Assembly: GCF_036241575.1 (NCBI RefSeq) | Contig: NZ_CP108455.1 | Coordinates: forward strand, 620,001 to 684,000 | Source of the DNA: Streptomyces sp. NBC_01267 | GTDB taxonomy: Bacteria > Actinomycetota > Actinomycetes > Streptomycetales > Streptomycetaceae | DNA: 64,000 nt | Direction of reading: 5' to 3' | Shown here: positions 43,780-52,396 of the stretch, piece by piece | How positions within the stretch are numbered: position 1 is the first letter of the stretch | How the letters are laid out: the number at the start of each line of letters is the position of its first letter | The notes under the pieces: generated by a model | Seen by the model: the letters and a program-made list of their open reading frames with translations, nothing else | What the model was told of the DNA's origin: nothing | Databases searched by the model: none | Made by a program: the position numbers and the translations under genes

Positions 43780-44400
43780 TCAGCTCTGCGTGCTGCGGCG
43801 CTTGCGCGCGGCGAACATGATGCCGCCACCGGCGACGATCACCACAGCAGCCGCGCCCGCGATGAGCGGCGTGGAGCTGGAGGAACCGGTCTCGGCCAGG
43901 TCGGTCGGCTTACTCGCGCTCGGCGAGGGCACCGGCACCGCAGCCGACTCACTGGGGCTGGCGCTGGGGGTCACCGACTCGCTCGGAGTGGGGGCCGGCT
44001 TGCTCGGGGTGTCCGACGGGGTCGGGGTGACGGGCGGCTTCGGCGTGTCGCACACCGGCGCCGTCTTCGTCTCGTCCAGCGAGAACTGCTGGCTGTCGCC
44101 GGCCTTCACGACGAGGTGCACAGAGAGCTTCTCGGTGTGCTCGGCGAGCGGCAGCGTCTTGCTGAACGACGAGCCGAACTCCTGCGTGGGGAGAATGTCC
44201 TTCCCGTCCACGCTGACGGTCACCGTGTTGGTGACCTTGGCGTTGTACGCCTTCAGGTCGACAGTGACCTCGGAGCACGAGACAGACCACGCCGGAGCAT
44301 GCGCCTGCGCCGGGACAGCACACAGACCGACGCCGATCACACTGGTTGCCGCGGCTATGAAGGCCCCCCGGCGCCGCCACGATCTCTTGGATACGGTCAC
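43780..44400 (-). CDS. Sortase-anchored surface protein (LAETG)
   Basis: Exported wall protein of 206 residues. A basic N-terminus (SKRSWRRRGAFIAAATSVIG) and an AQA-type cleavage site lead to a small beta domain with two Cys (VSCSEVTVDLKAYNAKV, TAPVCDTPKP). A Pro/Ser/Thr-rich stalk follows, then LAETG at residues 168-172, a hydrophobic helix and a basic tail (ARKRRSTQS). LAXTG is the class E sortase signal usual in Streptomyces. The GTG start at 44398-44400 has GGAGG 6 nt upstream. Its exact surface role is unknown. Confidence 0.87.
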   Translation of the reverse strand: MTVSKRSWRRRGAFIAAATSVIGVGLCAVPAQAHAPAWSVSCSEVTVDLKAYNAKVTNTVTVSVDGKDILPTQEFGSSFSKTLPLAEHTEKLSVHLVVKAGDSQQFSLDETKTAPVCDTPKPPVTPTPSDTPSKPAPTPSESVTPSASPSESAAVPVPSPSASKPTDLAETGSSSSTPLIAGAAAVVIVAGGGIMFAARKRRSTQS

Positions 44401-44904
44401 AAAAATCCTCCACACTTGCGGCACCGCCCGTTTGGCGGTGCGCGCGCAGGGTATCGCCCCGACACCCGCAGGTACATCGGCGCCCCACCCTTCACTCCGG
44501 TCTCCAACGCGCCCGCTCACCCGTCGGTTTGACGCCCCCTCCGCGCACGCCCGGGGGCCGCCCCCCGGGCCATGTCCCGCCGGTGAATTCGCGTCCTCGC
44601 CCCGGGGCCCGGCAGATGACACCTACAGGTCGACACGGACGTCCCATTTCAAGTCCTGAACACACGACCATGACACAACACCCTTTTCGTTTTGGTCCGT
44701 TCAGACATGAATTCAGCTTTCCGGTGGGTGGTACAGACCAAGGCCTTGACAGCAAGTTGGTTCACTTCTTAAATCTCGAAGTGAAGTACGGCGCACCCCC
44801 CACCCCGGTCGTCGCACATGGGCGACCCCGCTGCGCATGTCTGTCATACCTGTGTCAAACATGCCCGTTCAGTGCACGGCATCCGTGCACCGGAAGGGAG
44901 AGTC
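44401..44904. promoter_or_regulatory. GH16 promoter region with dre-like box and palindrome
   Basis: Candidate promoter TTGACA (44746-44751), 17 bp, TTAAAT (44769-44774) is close to consensus. TGGTACAGACCA at 44729-44740 matches the DasR dre core TGGTCTAGACCA at 10 of 12 positions, directly upstream of the -35. The palindrome TTCACTTC-N9-GAAGTGAA (44761-44785) covers the -10. The rest of the gap (44401-44720) holds the divergent promoter of the surface protein and nothing else recognised. Confidence 0.65.
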
Positions 44905-45813
44905 ATGGACTCCCCACGACTGGCACGGCGACTTCTTGTCGCCACCGCCTCAGCCCTGCTCCTCGCCCCGGTCCTCACCGCCACGGCGAGCGCGGACCAG
45001 ACACCCGCGGCGAAGGCCGCCACGACGACGTTCTCCGACACCTTCGACGGGCCCGCGGGCTCCGCGGTCGACTCCGGAAAGTGGCAGATCGAGACCGGCG
45101 ACAACGTCGACAACCACGAGCGCGAGTACTACACACCCGGCAGCGACAACGCCGCCCTCGACGGGCAGGGCCATCTCGTCATCACGGCCCGCAAGGAGAA
45201 CCCGCACAACTACCAGTGCTGGTACGGAACATGTGAGTACACCTCGGCCCGGCTGAACACCTCGGGCAAGTTCTCGTCCACGTACGGACATGTCGAGGCC
45301 CGGATGAAGATCCCGAAGGGACAGGGCATGTGGCCCGCGTTCTGGATGCTCGGGAGCGACATCGGGCAGGTCGGCTGGCCCAACTGCGGTGAGATCGACG
45401 TCATGGAGAACGTCGGCTTCGAGCCGTCGACCGTGCACGGCACCATCCACGGCCCCGGCTACTCCGGATCGAACGGCATCGGCGCCCCCTACACGCTCCC
45501 CGGCGGGCAGGTGTTCTCCAACGACTTCCACACCTTCGCCGTCGACTGGGCCCCCGATTCCATCACCTGGTCCGTGGACGGCAACGTCTACCAGAAACGC
45601 ACACCGGCCGATGTCAGTGGCAAGCAGTGGGTGTTCAACAAGCCCTTCTACCTGATCCTCAACCTCGCGGTCGGCGGATACTGGCCGGGCGACCCCGACG
45701 GCAGCACCGCCTTCCCGCAGCAGCTGGTCGTCGACGAGGTCAAGGTCACCACCGGCAACAGCGCACTGCCGACCGGGCAGGCCGCCAAGAAGGTTGCCCC
45801 GCACGGCGGTTGA
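44905..45813 (+). CDS. Secreted GH16 endo-beta-1,3-glucanase-type enzyme
   Basis: Secreted glycoside hydrolase of 302 residues. Signal peptide SPRLARRLLVATASALLLAP ends near ASA-DQ. The catalytic motif GEIDVMENVG gives nucleophile Glu163, Asp165 and acid/base Glu168, the ExDxxE pattern of laminarinase-like GH16. MKIPKGQGMWPAFWML and FYLILNLAVGG are conserved neighbours. There is no extra carbohydrate-binding module. GGAAGGGAG precedes the ATG. Beta-1,3-glucan of fungal walls is the likely substrate, in line with the dre-like box upstream and the chitinases 8 kb away. Confidence 0.92.
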   Translation: MDSPRLARRLLVATASALLLAPVLTATASADQTPAAKAATTTFSDTFDGPAGSAVDSGKWQIETGDNVDNHEREYYTPGSDNAALDGQGHLVITARKENPHNYQCWYGTCEYTSARLNTSGKFSSTYGHVEARMKIPKGQGMWPAFWMLGSDIGQVGWPNCGEIDVMENVGFEPSTVHGTIHGPGYSGSNGIGAPYTLPGGQVFSNDFHTFAVDWAPDSITWSVDGNVYQKRTPADVSGKQWVFNKPFYLILNLAVGGYWPGDPDGSTAFPQQLVVDEVKVTTGNSALPTGQAAKKVAPHGG

Positions 45814-45847
45814 ACCGGCGCACCGGGCGGTACGGCAGTTCCGGGAT

Positions 45848-45891
45848 CCCGCCGGGCGGGGCCGCGCGACCACGCGGCCCCGCCCGGCGGG
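45848..45891. terminator. Perfect 19-bp terminator hairpin
   Basis: CCCGCCGGGCGGGGCCGCG (45848-45866) and its exact complement (45873-45891) enclose a 6-nt loop between the convergent GH16 and glutaminase genes. This is a very stable GC-only stem suited to bidirectional termination. Confidence 0.85.
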
Positions 45892-45936
45892 CCGGCGTCA
45901 TCCGTACGGCCGGACCCGGGCCGTCACCCGCACCGC

Positions 45937-47247
45937 TCATGTACGCCCGGTCCCGCCCACACCGGCGCTCCCGTTCTCGCACCAGTCGACGGCCTCCTCG
46001 CGGGACGGGAACCTCCGCCAGGGCGTCAGCGCCGCGCCGGCGGTCGCGCGCGGCTCGACCACGACGGCGACCCGGTGCCCTTCCTCCTCCAGCCGGGCGA
46101 GCGCGGTCGCCACCATCGTCGCGCCCGAGGTGTCCATGCTCGTGACGTCCAGCAGATCGAGGACCACCCAGCCACCGTCCTGCGGGGTGACGTCCGACAG
46201 ACCGTGCAGGAGCCGTTCGGCGGCGGTGAAGTCCAGCGCTCCCTGCGCGGCCACCAGGCCCTGCCGCACGCCCCGGTCGGCTTCCGTGACGGTGGGGGCG
46301 CTGCGCGTCGGATGACGCATCATGTGGAGGCCGAACCGCTCGGACAGCTCCCGCAGCGCCGCGACACCGCGTACCGGGGTGCCGCTGGCGTCGAGCGGCG
46401 GGCTGTGCACCGCGACGCCGAACCGGGCGGGGCTCACCGCGATCAGGCCGCCGGACACCCCGCTCTTCGCGGGCAGCCCGACCCGCAGCAGCCATGCGCC
46501 GGAGGCGTCGTACATCCCGCACGACGCCATCACCGCGAGTACCTGGCAGGCCACCGTCTCGGACACCACCGTCTCTCCGGTCACCGGGTTGACACCGCCG
46601 TTGGCCAGGGTCGCCGCCATCACGGCGAGGTCTCCGGTGGTGACCCGTACCGCGCACTGCCGGAAGTAGGTGTCCACGACGGAGGGCGCGCCGGGCAGTG
46701 CGCCGGCGCTGCTCATCAGATAGGCCAGCGCGCGGTTGCGGTCGCCGGTCTCCGCCTCGGAGCGGTGGACGGCCTCGTCGACGTCGAGGCCGCGTCCCGC
46801 GAAGCGGCTCAGGCAGTCCAGGATGCGCTCGAACCGCTCCTCGCAGGTGGCACCCGGCACCAATGCCGTAGTGGCGATGGCCCCGGCGTTGATCATCGCG
46901 TTGTCCGGCCGTCCCGTGTCCGGCTCCAGGCTGATGGCGTTGTACCCCTCGCCGCTCGGTTCGGTGCCCACCCAGCGGGTCACTTCCTCCAGGCCGAACT
47001 CCGAGAGGACCAGCGCGTAGACGAACGGCTTGGACACCGACTGGACGGTGAACGGCATCTCCGCGTCGCCCGCCTGGTACCGGTGTCCGTCCATGCTCAC
47101 CAGGGAGAGCCCGAAGGTGTCCGGGTCCGCCAGGGCCAGCTGCGGGATGTAGTCGGCGACCGCTCCGTCGTCCAGTGCGCCGAGCCGCTCGTACAGCTCC
47201 ACCAGGGATTCGGTCACCACATCGAGCACGGGCCCGTCCGTCGCCAT
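45937..47247 (-). CDS. glsA: Glutaminase fused to a STAS domain
   Basis: Serine-dependent beta-lactamase-fold glutaminase (about residues 5-305) hydrolysing glutamine to glutamate and ammonia. The SxxK catalytic motif is in QSVSKPFVYALVL. NAMINAGAIATTAL and GLPAKSGVSGGLIAV are conserved. From about 330 to 420 there is a STAS/anti-sigma-antagonist-like domain (WVVLDLLDVTSMDTSGATMV). At 436 residues it matches other actinobacterial glutaminases with this fusion. The STAS domain may sense nucleotide or bind a partner. It is a single gene, convergent with GH16. Confidence 0.92.
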   Translation of the reverse strand: MATDGPVLDVVTESLVELYERLGALDDGAVADYIPQLALADPDTFGLSLVSMDGHRYQAGDAEMPFTVQSVSKPFVYALVLSEFGLEEVTRWVGTEPSGEGYNAISLEPDTGRPDNAMINAGAIATTALVPGATCEERFERILDCLSRFAGRGLDVDEAVHRSEAETGDRNRALAYLMSSAGALPGAPSVVDTYFRQCAVRVTTGDLAVMAATLANGGVNPVTGETVVSETVACQVLAVMASCGMYDASGAWLLRVGLPAKSGVSGGLIAVSPARFGVAVHSPPLDASGTPVRGVAALRELSERFGLHMMRHPTRSAPTVTEADRGVRQGLVAAQGALDFTAAERLLHGLSDVTPQDGGWVVLDLLDVTSMDTSGATMVATALARLEEEGHRVAVVVEPRATAGAALTPWRRFPSREEAVDWCENGSAGVGGTGRT

Positions 47248-47344
47248 TCCTCATGCTAAGCACGGATCGGAGCGGGTCGCGTCCGGATGCAGCCGTGCGG
47301 CGGCTGATGGATTGTGAAGGAGGACAAGGACCAGAAAGGGAGTC

Positions 47345-48469
47345 ATGGAAACCAACGCTCTGACGCCTGCGCTGTTGCAGACCCTGCGCAAGAAGCAGCC
47401 CCATCCGGTGGTGTCCGTGAGTATGCCCACCCACCGGCGCGAACCCGACAACGCCCAGGACTCGGTGCGTCTGCGCAATCTCATGACGGAGGCCGGGCGC
47501 CGGATCGACGCCGACGAATCCGTGTCGCGGCAGGTGCGCGTGGGGCTGAAGGCCCAGTTGGACCGGGCGCTCGCCGAAGTCGACCTGCGGTACTCCCTGG
47601 ACGGTCTGGTGATCTTCGCCGGTACGGACGAGTACCAGATCTGGGTGCTGGAAAGGGCGGTGCCCGAGCGGGTGGTGGTGAGCGACAGCTATCTGACCAG
47701 GAACCTGGTCGCCGCCAGGGCGCAGGCCAGGCCCTACTGGGTGCTCGCCGTCGCGGCGACCCGCGCCACGCTCTGGCACGGGTCGGGCGAGACCGTGCGC
47801 GAGCACACCGGCAACACCTTCCCCGTCACCCCGGACGAACTGCAGAACGACCCTCAGCGCGAGGAGCGGGTGGGCGATGTGGCCAGTACGTTCCAGGACG
47901 AGGAGACCCGGCGGTTCCTGCGTGAGGTGGACACCGCGCTCGGCGCGATCCTCACCGCGGTGCCCCGGCCGCTCTACGTGGTGGGTCTGGCGCCCGCACT
48001 GAGCCTGCTGGAGGACGTGGGGACCGCCACCCGCAACGCCGCGGGCAAGGTGCTCACCGGCGGCATGGTGAACGGTCCGGCCTACGAACTCCACAAGGAA
48101 CTCGAACCCAGCCTGGCGGAATTCCAGCGGCGGACCGCGGAAAGGACCGCTGACCGGCTCGACGCCGCACGCGGCAGGCGGACCTTCGCCGCGGGTCTCG
48201 ACGAGGTGTGGGAGGCGGTACGGGAGGGGCGCGCCGCCTTCGTGGCCGTAGAGGAGGGCTTCCAGCAGACCGTCCGGGTGAAGGAGGGGCACCTCGCCCC
48301 CGCGGACCCGGCGGAACACGAGTCACAGGCACCCGACGACGGGATCGTCCGGGAGGACATCGTCGACGAACTCGTCGAACTGGCCCTGGACAGCGGCGCC
48401 GAAGTCGCTTTCGTCCCTGACGGCACACTCGCCGACCACCAGCACATCGCGGCCGAACTCCGTTACTGA
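47345..48469 (+). CDS. BaeRF family 3-like protein
   Basis: Cytoplasmic protein of 374 residues resembling the bacterial archaeo-eukaryotic release factor (BaeRF) family 3. The N-terminal domain has HPVVSVSMPTHRREPDNAQD. The central part has PYWVLAVAATRATLWHGSGE, and the end AEVAFVPDGTLADHQHIAAE matches the eRF1 domain 3-like segment. A role in ribosome rescue or stress is proposed for this family but not shown here. The ATG has GGGAG 4 nt upstream. Divergent from the glutaminase with 97 bp between. Confidence 0.78.
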   Translation: METNALTPALLQTLRKKQPHPVVSVSMPTHRREPDNAQDSVRLRNLMTEAGRRIDADESVSRQVRVGLKAQLDRALAEVDLRYSLDGLVIFAGTDEYQIWVLERAVPERVVVSDSYLTRNLVAARAQARPYWVLAVAATRATLWHGSGETVREHTGNTFPVTPDELQNDPQREERVGDVASTFQDEETRRFLREVDTALGAILTAVPRPLYVVGLAPALSLLEDVGTATRNAAGKVLTGGMVNGPAYELHKELEPSLAEFQRRTAERTADRLDAARGRRTFAAGLDEVWEAVREGRAAFVAVEEGFQQTVRVKEGHLAPADPAEHESQAPDDGIVREDIVDELVELALDSGAEVAFVPDGTLADHQHIAAELRY

Positions 48470-48483
48470 GCAGCAGTTCCGGG

Positions 48484-48999
48484 CTACCGGCGCGGGCTGC
48501 CCGCCTGCTCGCGGTGCGCGAGGCCGCCGTCCGCGTCGGGAACGACGTGTACGGCGGCCTCCTCGGCCGAGGCGGCACCGCCGTCGATGCCGACGTCCTC
48601 CGCCAGCATGTCCTTCTCCGCTTCCTCGTGCGCCCCTTCGTCGGGGGCGACCAGACGGCCCGCACGGCCGGCGCCGACCTCGTCGTCCAGCGCCTCGCCG
48701 TCGCTGTCCGACGAGTCACCGATGCCGTCGCCGTGCGGAGCCCGCAGCATCGCCGGGTCGGGCAGCTCCTCCGCGAGACGCTCGTCCAGCGTCTCGCCCT
48801 CGTGCTGCTCCTCCGCCGTGGTACCCACGTGATCGACACCCAGTGGCCGCTCCGGCGGCGACCAGCCCTCGTCGTACGGGTCCGACGCGCGACCGGTCAG
48901 CGTGTCCTCACGGTCGAGGATGCCCGTGTCCTCGGTGACTTCGCTGCCGTCCGGCTGGTAGACGTCGTCCCCCCTGGCGTCATGTGCTCGCATCGCCAC
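48484..48999 (-). CDS. Acidic DUF5709-like protein
   Basis: Very acidic protein of 171 residues with no folded-domain motif, matching the actinobacterial DUF5709 type: DDVYQPDGSEVTEDTGILDR and TLTGRASDPYDEGWSPPERP near the start. GTG 48997-48999 is chosen because AAGGAGG lies 5 nt upstream; an ATG two codons later is possible. The high Asp/Glu content suggests intrinsic disorder. Function unknown. Confidence 0.75.
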   Translation of the reverse strand: MAMRAHDARGDDVYQPDGSEVTEDTGILDREDTLTGRASDPYDEGWSPPERPLGVDHVGTTAEEQHEGETLDERLAEELPDPAMLRAPHGDGIGDSSDSDGEALDDEVGAGRAGRLVAPDEGAHEEAEKDMLAEDVGIDGGAASAEEAAVHVVPDADGGLAHREQAGSPRR

Positions 49000-49378
49000 G
49001 GTGTCCTCCTTCGTACGGCTCGTGGTGCGCCTGCTCGCAGATCGAGGCGGGGACACCCCACACCTCCCAGTATGCCGAGCCCGCGCCACAGCCGCCCTCG
49101 GCGTGCACCGCACCCGATGTGTGGTACGGTGCCATCAGCACTTGTGTACGCCGCATTCTCGTACATCACATTCATGTACACCACGTTCCCAGCAGTCCGT
49201 GGTCGGCGCCGGTGCAGATTCTCCTCTCCCGCTGTTGCGCCTGTCTCTTCGTGAGCGGCGATCCAGCCTCCGAGTACCACACTTCCCTTCCCGGCCCCGG
49301 GCTCCTCCGCCCGGCACGGGGCGTGATCACACCGCCCCGCCAGGCCCCCTGTTCGCCATGTCCGCGAAAGGACCCCTC
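49000..49378. promoter_or_regulatory. Upstream region of the short rho gene
   Basis: No gene is supported here. At 49161-49179 the palindrome GTACAT-CACATTC-ATGTAC stands out, within a stretch with several GTAC/TGTAC words (49144-49183) that is less GC-rich than its surroundings. It could be an operator or part of the promoter of the rho paralogue, whose start lies about 200 bp downstream. Confidence 0.45.
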
Positions 49379-50527
49379 ATGACCAGCACACTCGAACGCC
49401 CCCCTGTACCCCAGCACTTGGCCGTCCCGGCCGCCGGCGTTCTCGACCTCACCGACCGCAGGCACGGCCTGTTGCGCACCCAGCGGACAGCGGGCTCCCG
49501 CCCCTCCCCCGACGACGTACAGGTGTCCGCCGCGCAGATCCGCCAATTCGGCCTGCGTGCGGGCGACTTCGTCGAAGGAAGCTGCGAGCGTCCCGGTTCG
49601 CCCGCCCGCGTGGAGCGGGTCAACGGCCGGCCGCCCGAGGCCCTGCGCGGCCGGCCGCACTTCCGCGACCTGACCCCGCTCCATCCCCGGGAGCGGCTGC
49701 GTCTCGAAACCGCGGGCGGCAGCGCCACGACCCGCCTCGTCGATCTGATCACGCCGGTCGGCAAGGGGCAGCGCGGGCTGATCGTCGCGCCGCCCAGGAC
49801 CGGCAAGACCGTGCTGCTCCAGCAGCTCGCCGCCGCCGTCGCGGCCAACCACCCCGAGTGCCATCTGATGGTGGTCCTGCTCGACGAACGCCCCGAGGAG
49901 GTCACCGACATGCGCCGCTCCGTACGGGGCGAGGTGCTCGCCTCGACCTTCGACCGGCCGCCGAAGGAGCACATCGCGCTCGCCGAACTCGCGGTGGAGC
50001 GGGCCAAGCGCCTGGTCGAGCAGGGCAAGGACGTCGTCATCCTGCTGGACTCCCTCACCCGGCTCTGCCGGGCGCACAACAACGCGGCCCCCGCCGGCGG
50101 CCGTACGCTCTCGGGCGGTGTCGATGCCTCCGCCGTACAGGGCCCCAAGCGCCTCTTCGGAGCGGCGCGTCTCGCCGAGGAGGGCGGCTCGCTCACCATC
50201 CTCGCGACCGCGCTGGTCGACACGGGATCGCGCGCCGACGACTACTTCTTCGAGGAGCTCAAGAGCACCGGCAACATGGAGCTCAAGCTGGACCGCGCAC
50301 TGGCCGACAGCAGGATCTTCCCGGCCGTCGACATCTCCCCGTCCGGCACCCGGCGCGAGGAACTGCTCGTCCCCGACGCCGAGTTGACGGCGGTACGGGG
50401 GCTGCGCAGGGCGCTCCGGTCCAGGGACGGCCGGTCGGCGCTGGAGGCGCTGCTGGACAGGATCCGGAAGACGCCGGACAACGCGGCCTTCCTGCGGCAG
50501 ATCCAGCAGACCGTCCCCGGCGCCTGA
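49379..50527 (+). CDS. rho: Short transcription termination factor Rho paralogue
   Basis: Rho helicase of 382 residues. An OB-fold RNA-binding part is visible (GVLDLTDRRHGLLRTQ, VSAAQIRQFGLRAGDFVEGS). The ATPase core has Walker A APPRTGKT with Lys143, LLDERPEEVTDMRRSVRGEV, VVILLDSLTRLCRAHNNAAP and the R-loop GSRADDYFFEELKSTGNMEL. The long N-terminal insertion typical of the main actinobacterial Rho is absent, so this is a second, compact Rho. The ATG has AAAGGA 7 nt upstream; an ATG at 49358 would add seven residues. It could be a stress or conditional Rho. Confidence 0.88.
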   Translation: MTSTLERPPVPQHLAVPAAGVLDLTDRRHGLLRTQRTAGSRPSPDDVQVSAAQIRQFGLRAGDFVEGSCERPGSPARVERVNGRPPEALRGRPHFRDLTPLHPRERLRLETAGGSATTRLVDLITPVGKGQRGLIVAPPRTGKTVLLQQLAAAVAANHPECHLMVVLLDERPEEVTDMRRSVRGEVLASTFDRPPKEHIALAELAVERAKRLVEQGKDVVILLDSLTRLCRAHNNAAPAGGRTLSGGVDASAVQGPKRLFGAARLAEEGGSLTILATALVDTGSRADDYFFEELKSTGNMELKLDRALADSRIFPAVDISPSGTRREELLVPDAELTAVRGLRRALRSRDGRSALEALLDRIRKTPDNAAFLRQIQQTVPGA

Positions 50528-50567
50528 CGGCCGCCCCGACGGGAGTACGGGCAGGGCCCGTTCGCCG

Positions 50568-52208
50568 TCAGCCCGCGAGCGCCGCCGAGACGACCGCCTT
50601 GGCCTCCTCCTGGACCCGGCCGAGATGGTCCGCCCCCAGGAATGACTCGCCGTAGATCTTGTACACGTCCTCGGTGCCGGAGGGACGGGCCGCGAACCAG
50701 GCGTTCTCGGTGGTCACCTTGATGCCGCCGATGGGCGCACCGTTGCCGGGTGCCTCGGTGAGTACAGCGGTCACCGGCTCCCCGGCGAGTGTGTCCGCGG
50801 TGATCTGTTCGGGCGAGAGCCTGGCCAGCACCGCCTTCTCCGCGCGTGTCGCGGGGGCGTCGATCCGGGCGTAGGCGGGCGCCCCGAAACGGTCGGTGAG
50901 CGCGGTGTAGTGCTCGGACGGGGTCTTCCCGGTGACCGCGAGGATCTCGGAGGCGAGCAGCGCCAGGATGATGCCGTCCTTGTCGGTGGTCCACACCGAG
51001 CCGTCCCGGCGCAGGAACGAGGCCCCTGCCGACTCCTCGCCACCGAAGCCCAGCGAGCCGTCGACCAGACCGTCCACGAACCACTTGAAACCGACCGGCA
51101 CTTCGACCAGTTCACGTCCCAGGTCGGCGGCGACCCGGTCGATCATCCCCGACGACACCAGCGTCTTGCCGACGCCGGCGGCGGCAGGCCACTGTTCACG
51201 ATGGGTGTAGAGGTAGGAAATGGCCGCGGCCAGATAGTGGTTGGGGTTCATCAGTCCGGCGTCCGGGGTGACGATGCCGTGCCGGTCGGCGTCGGCGTCG
51301 TTGCCGGTGGCGATCCCGTACTCGTGGCGCCGCTCGATCAGGGAGGCCATCGCCCAGGGCGACGAGCAGTCCATCCGGATCCTGCCGTCCCAGTCCAGCG
51401 TCATGAACCGCCAGGTGGGATCGGCCAGTGGGTTGACCACCGTCAGATCGATCCGGTGCTGCTCGGCGATCCGGCCCCAGTACGCGACCGAGGCACCGCC
51501 CAGCGGATCGGCGCCGATCCTGATCCCCGCGGCCCGTACCGCGTCCAGGTCGAGCACCGCGGGGAGGTCCGCCACGTAGCTGCCGAGGAAGTCGTACCGC
51601 CCGGTGGTGGGCGCGGCCAGCGCGCGGGTGTACGGGATCCGGTGCACGTCCTTGAGGCCGGCGGCGATGATCTCGTTGGCCCGGTCCTGGATCCAGCCGG
51701 TCGCGTCGGAGCCCGCCGGTCCGCCGCTGGGCGGGTTGTACTTGAACCCGCCGTCGCCGGGCGGGTTGTGCGAGGGCGTGACCACCACGCCGTCGGCGAG
51801 TGCCGAGGTGCGGCCACGGTTGTACGTGAGGATGGCGTGCGACACGGCCGGGGTCGGGGTGTACCCGTCGGCGGTGTCGATGAGCACCGTCACCCCGTTG
51901 GCGGCGAACACCTCGATGGCGGTCACCCGGGCGGGCTCGGAGAGCGCATGGGTGTCGGCGCCGAGGAAGAGCGGACCGTCGGTGCCCTGGCCGGCCCGGT
52001 ACTCACAGATCGCCTGGCTGGTCGCGGCGATGTGGTCCTCGTTGAACGCGGTGGCGAAGGAGGAACCCCGGTGTCCCGACGTTCCGAACGCCACGCGTTG
52101 CGCCGGCTCGTCCGGGTCCGGGTGCAGCGCGTAGTACGCGGTCACCAGCCGGGCGACATCGGTGAGATCCTCCGGCCGCGCCTGCTGTCCCGCTCTTTCG
52201 TGCGGCAT
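50568..52208 (-). CDS. pgm: Phosphoglucomutase (alpha-D-glucose-1,6-bisphosphate dependent)
   Basis: Phosphohexomutase of 546 residues interconverting glucose 1-phosphate and glucose 6-phosphate. The phosphoserine loop is [11 protein letters not shown]. The metal loop is [12 protein letters not shown], the sugar-binding loop [17 protein letters not shown], and the phosphate-binding loop [19 protein letters not shown]. The N-terminal GTSGHRGSS is also conserved. The ATG at 52206-52208 has GGAGGAG 6 nt upstream. It is convergent with rho, 40 bp apart, and links glycogen/trehalose and sugar-nucleotide pools to glycolysis. Confidence 0.95.
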   Translation of the reverse strand: MPHERAGQQARPEDLTDVARLVTAYYALHPDPDEPAQRVAFGTSGHRGSSFATAFNEDHIAATSQAICEYRAGQGTDGPLFLGADTHALSEPARVTAIEVFAANGVTVLIDTADGYTPTPAVSHAILTYNRGRTSALADGVVVTPSHNPPGDGGFKYNPPSGGPAGSDATGWIQDRANEIIAAGLKDVHRIPYTRALAAPTTGRYDFLGSYVADLPAVLDLDAVRAAGIRIGADPLGGASVAYWGRIAEQHRIDLTVVNPLADPTWRFMTLDWDGRIRMDCSSPWAMASLIERRHEYGIATGNDADADRHGIVTPDAGLMNPNHYLAAAISYLYTHREQWPAAAGVGKTLVSSGMIDRVAADLGRELVEVPVGFKWFVDGLVDGSLGFGGEESAGASFLRRDGSVWTTDKDGIILALLASEILAVTGKTPSEHYTALTDRFGAPAYARIDAPATRAEKAVLARLSPEQITADTLAGEPVTAVLTEAPGNGAPIGGIKVTTENAWFAARPSGTEDVYKIYGESFLGADHLGRVQEEAKAVVSAALAG

Positions 52209-52301
52209 CTGCCCACTCCTCCACATCGGTCGTCGGTCTCAGTTTGTCAGCTCATCCTCCAGGCTCGCCGACGTGTTCGACGGGTGCCCCGCCGCTGGGG
52301 T

Positions 52302-52357
52302 GGCCCGACCGGTGCCGGGGCGTCGCACGCGCGCGACGTCGCGGCACCGGTCGGGCC
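52302..52357. terminator. Long hairpin, chitinase terminator
   Basis: GGCCCGACCGGTGCCG (52302-52317) pairs perfectly with CGGCACCGGTCGGGCC (52342-52357). The 24-nt loop can form a smaller inner stem. It lies just beyond the end of the minus-strand chitinase and upstream of pgm, insulating the two. Confidence 0.8.
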
Positions 52358-52396
52358 GGTTGCCGGCTCAGTTCGGGGCGGGCCCCGGGTCGCGGC

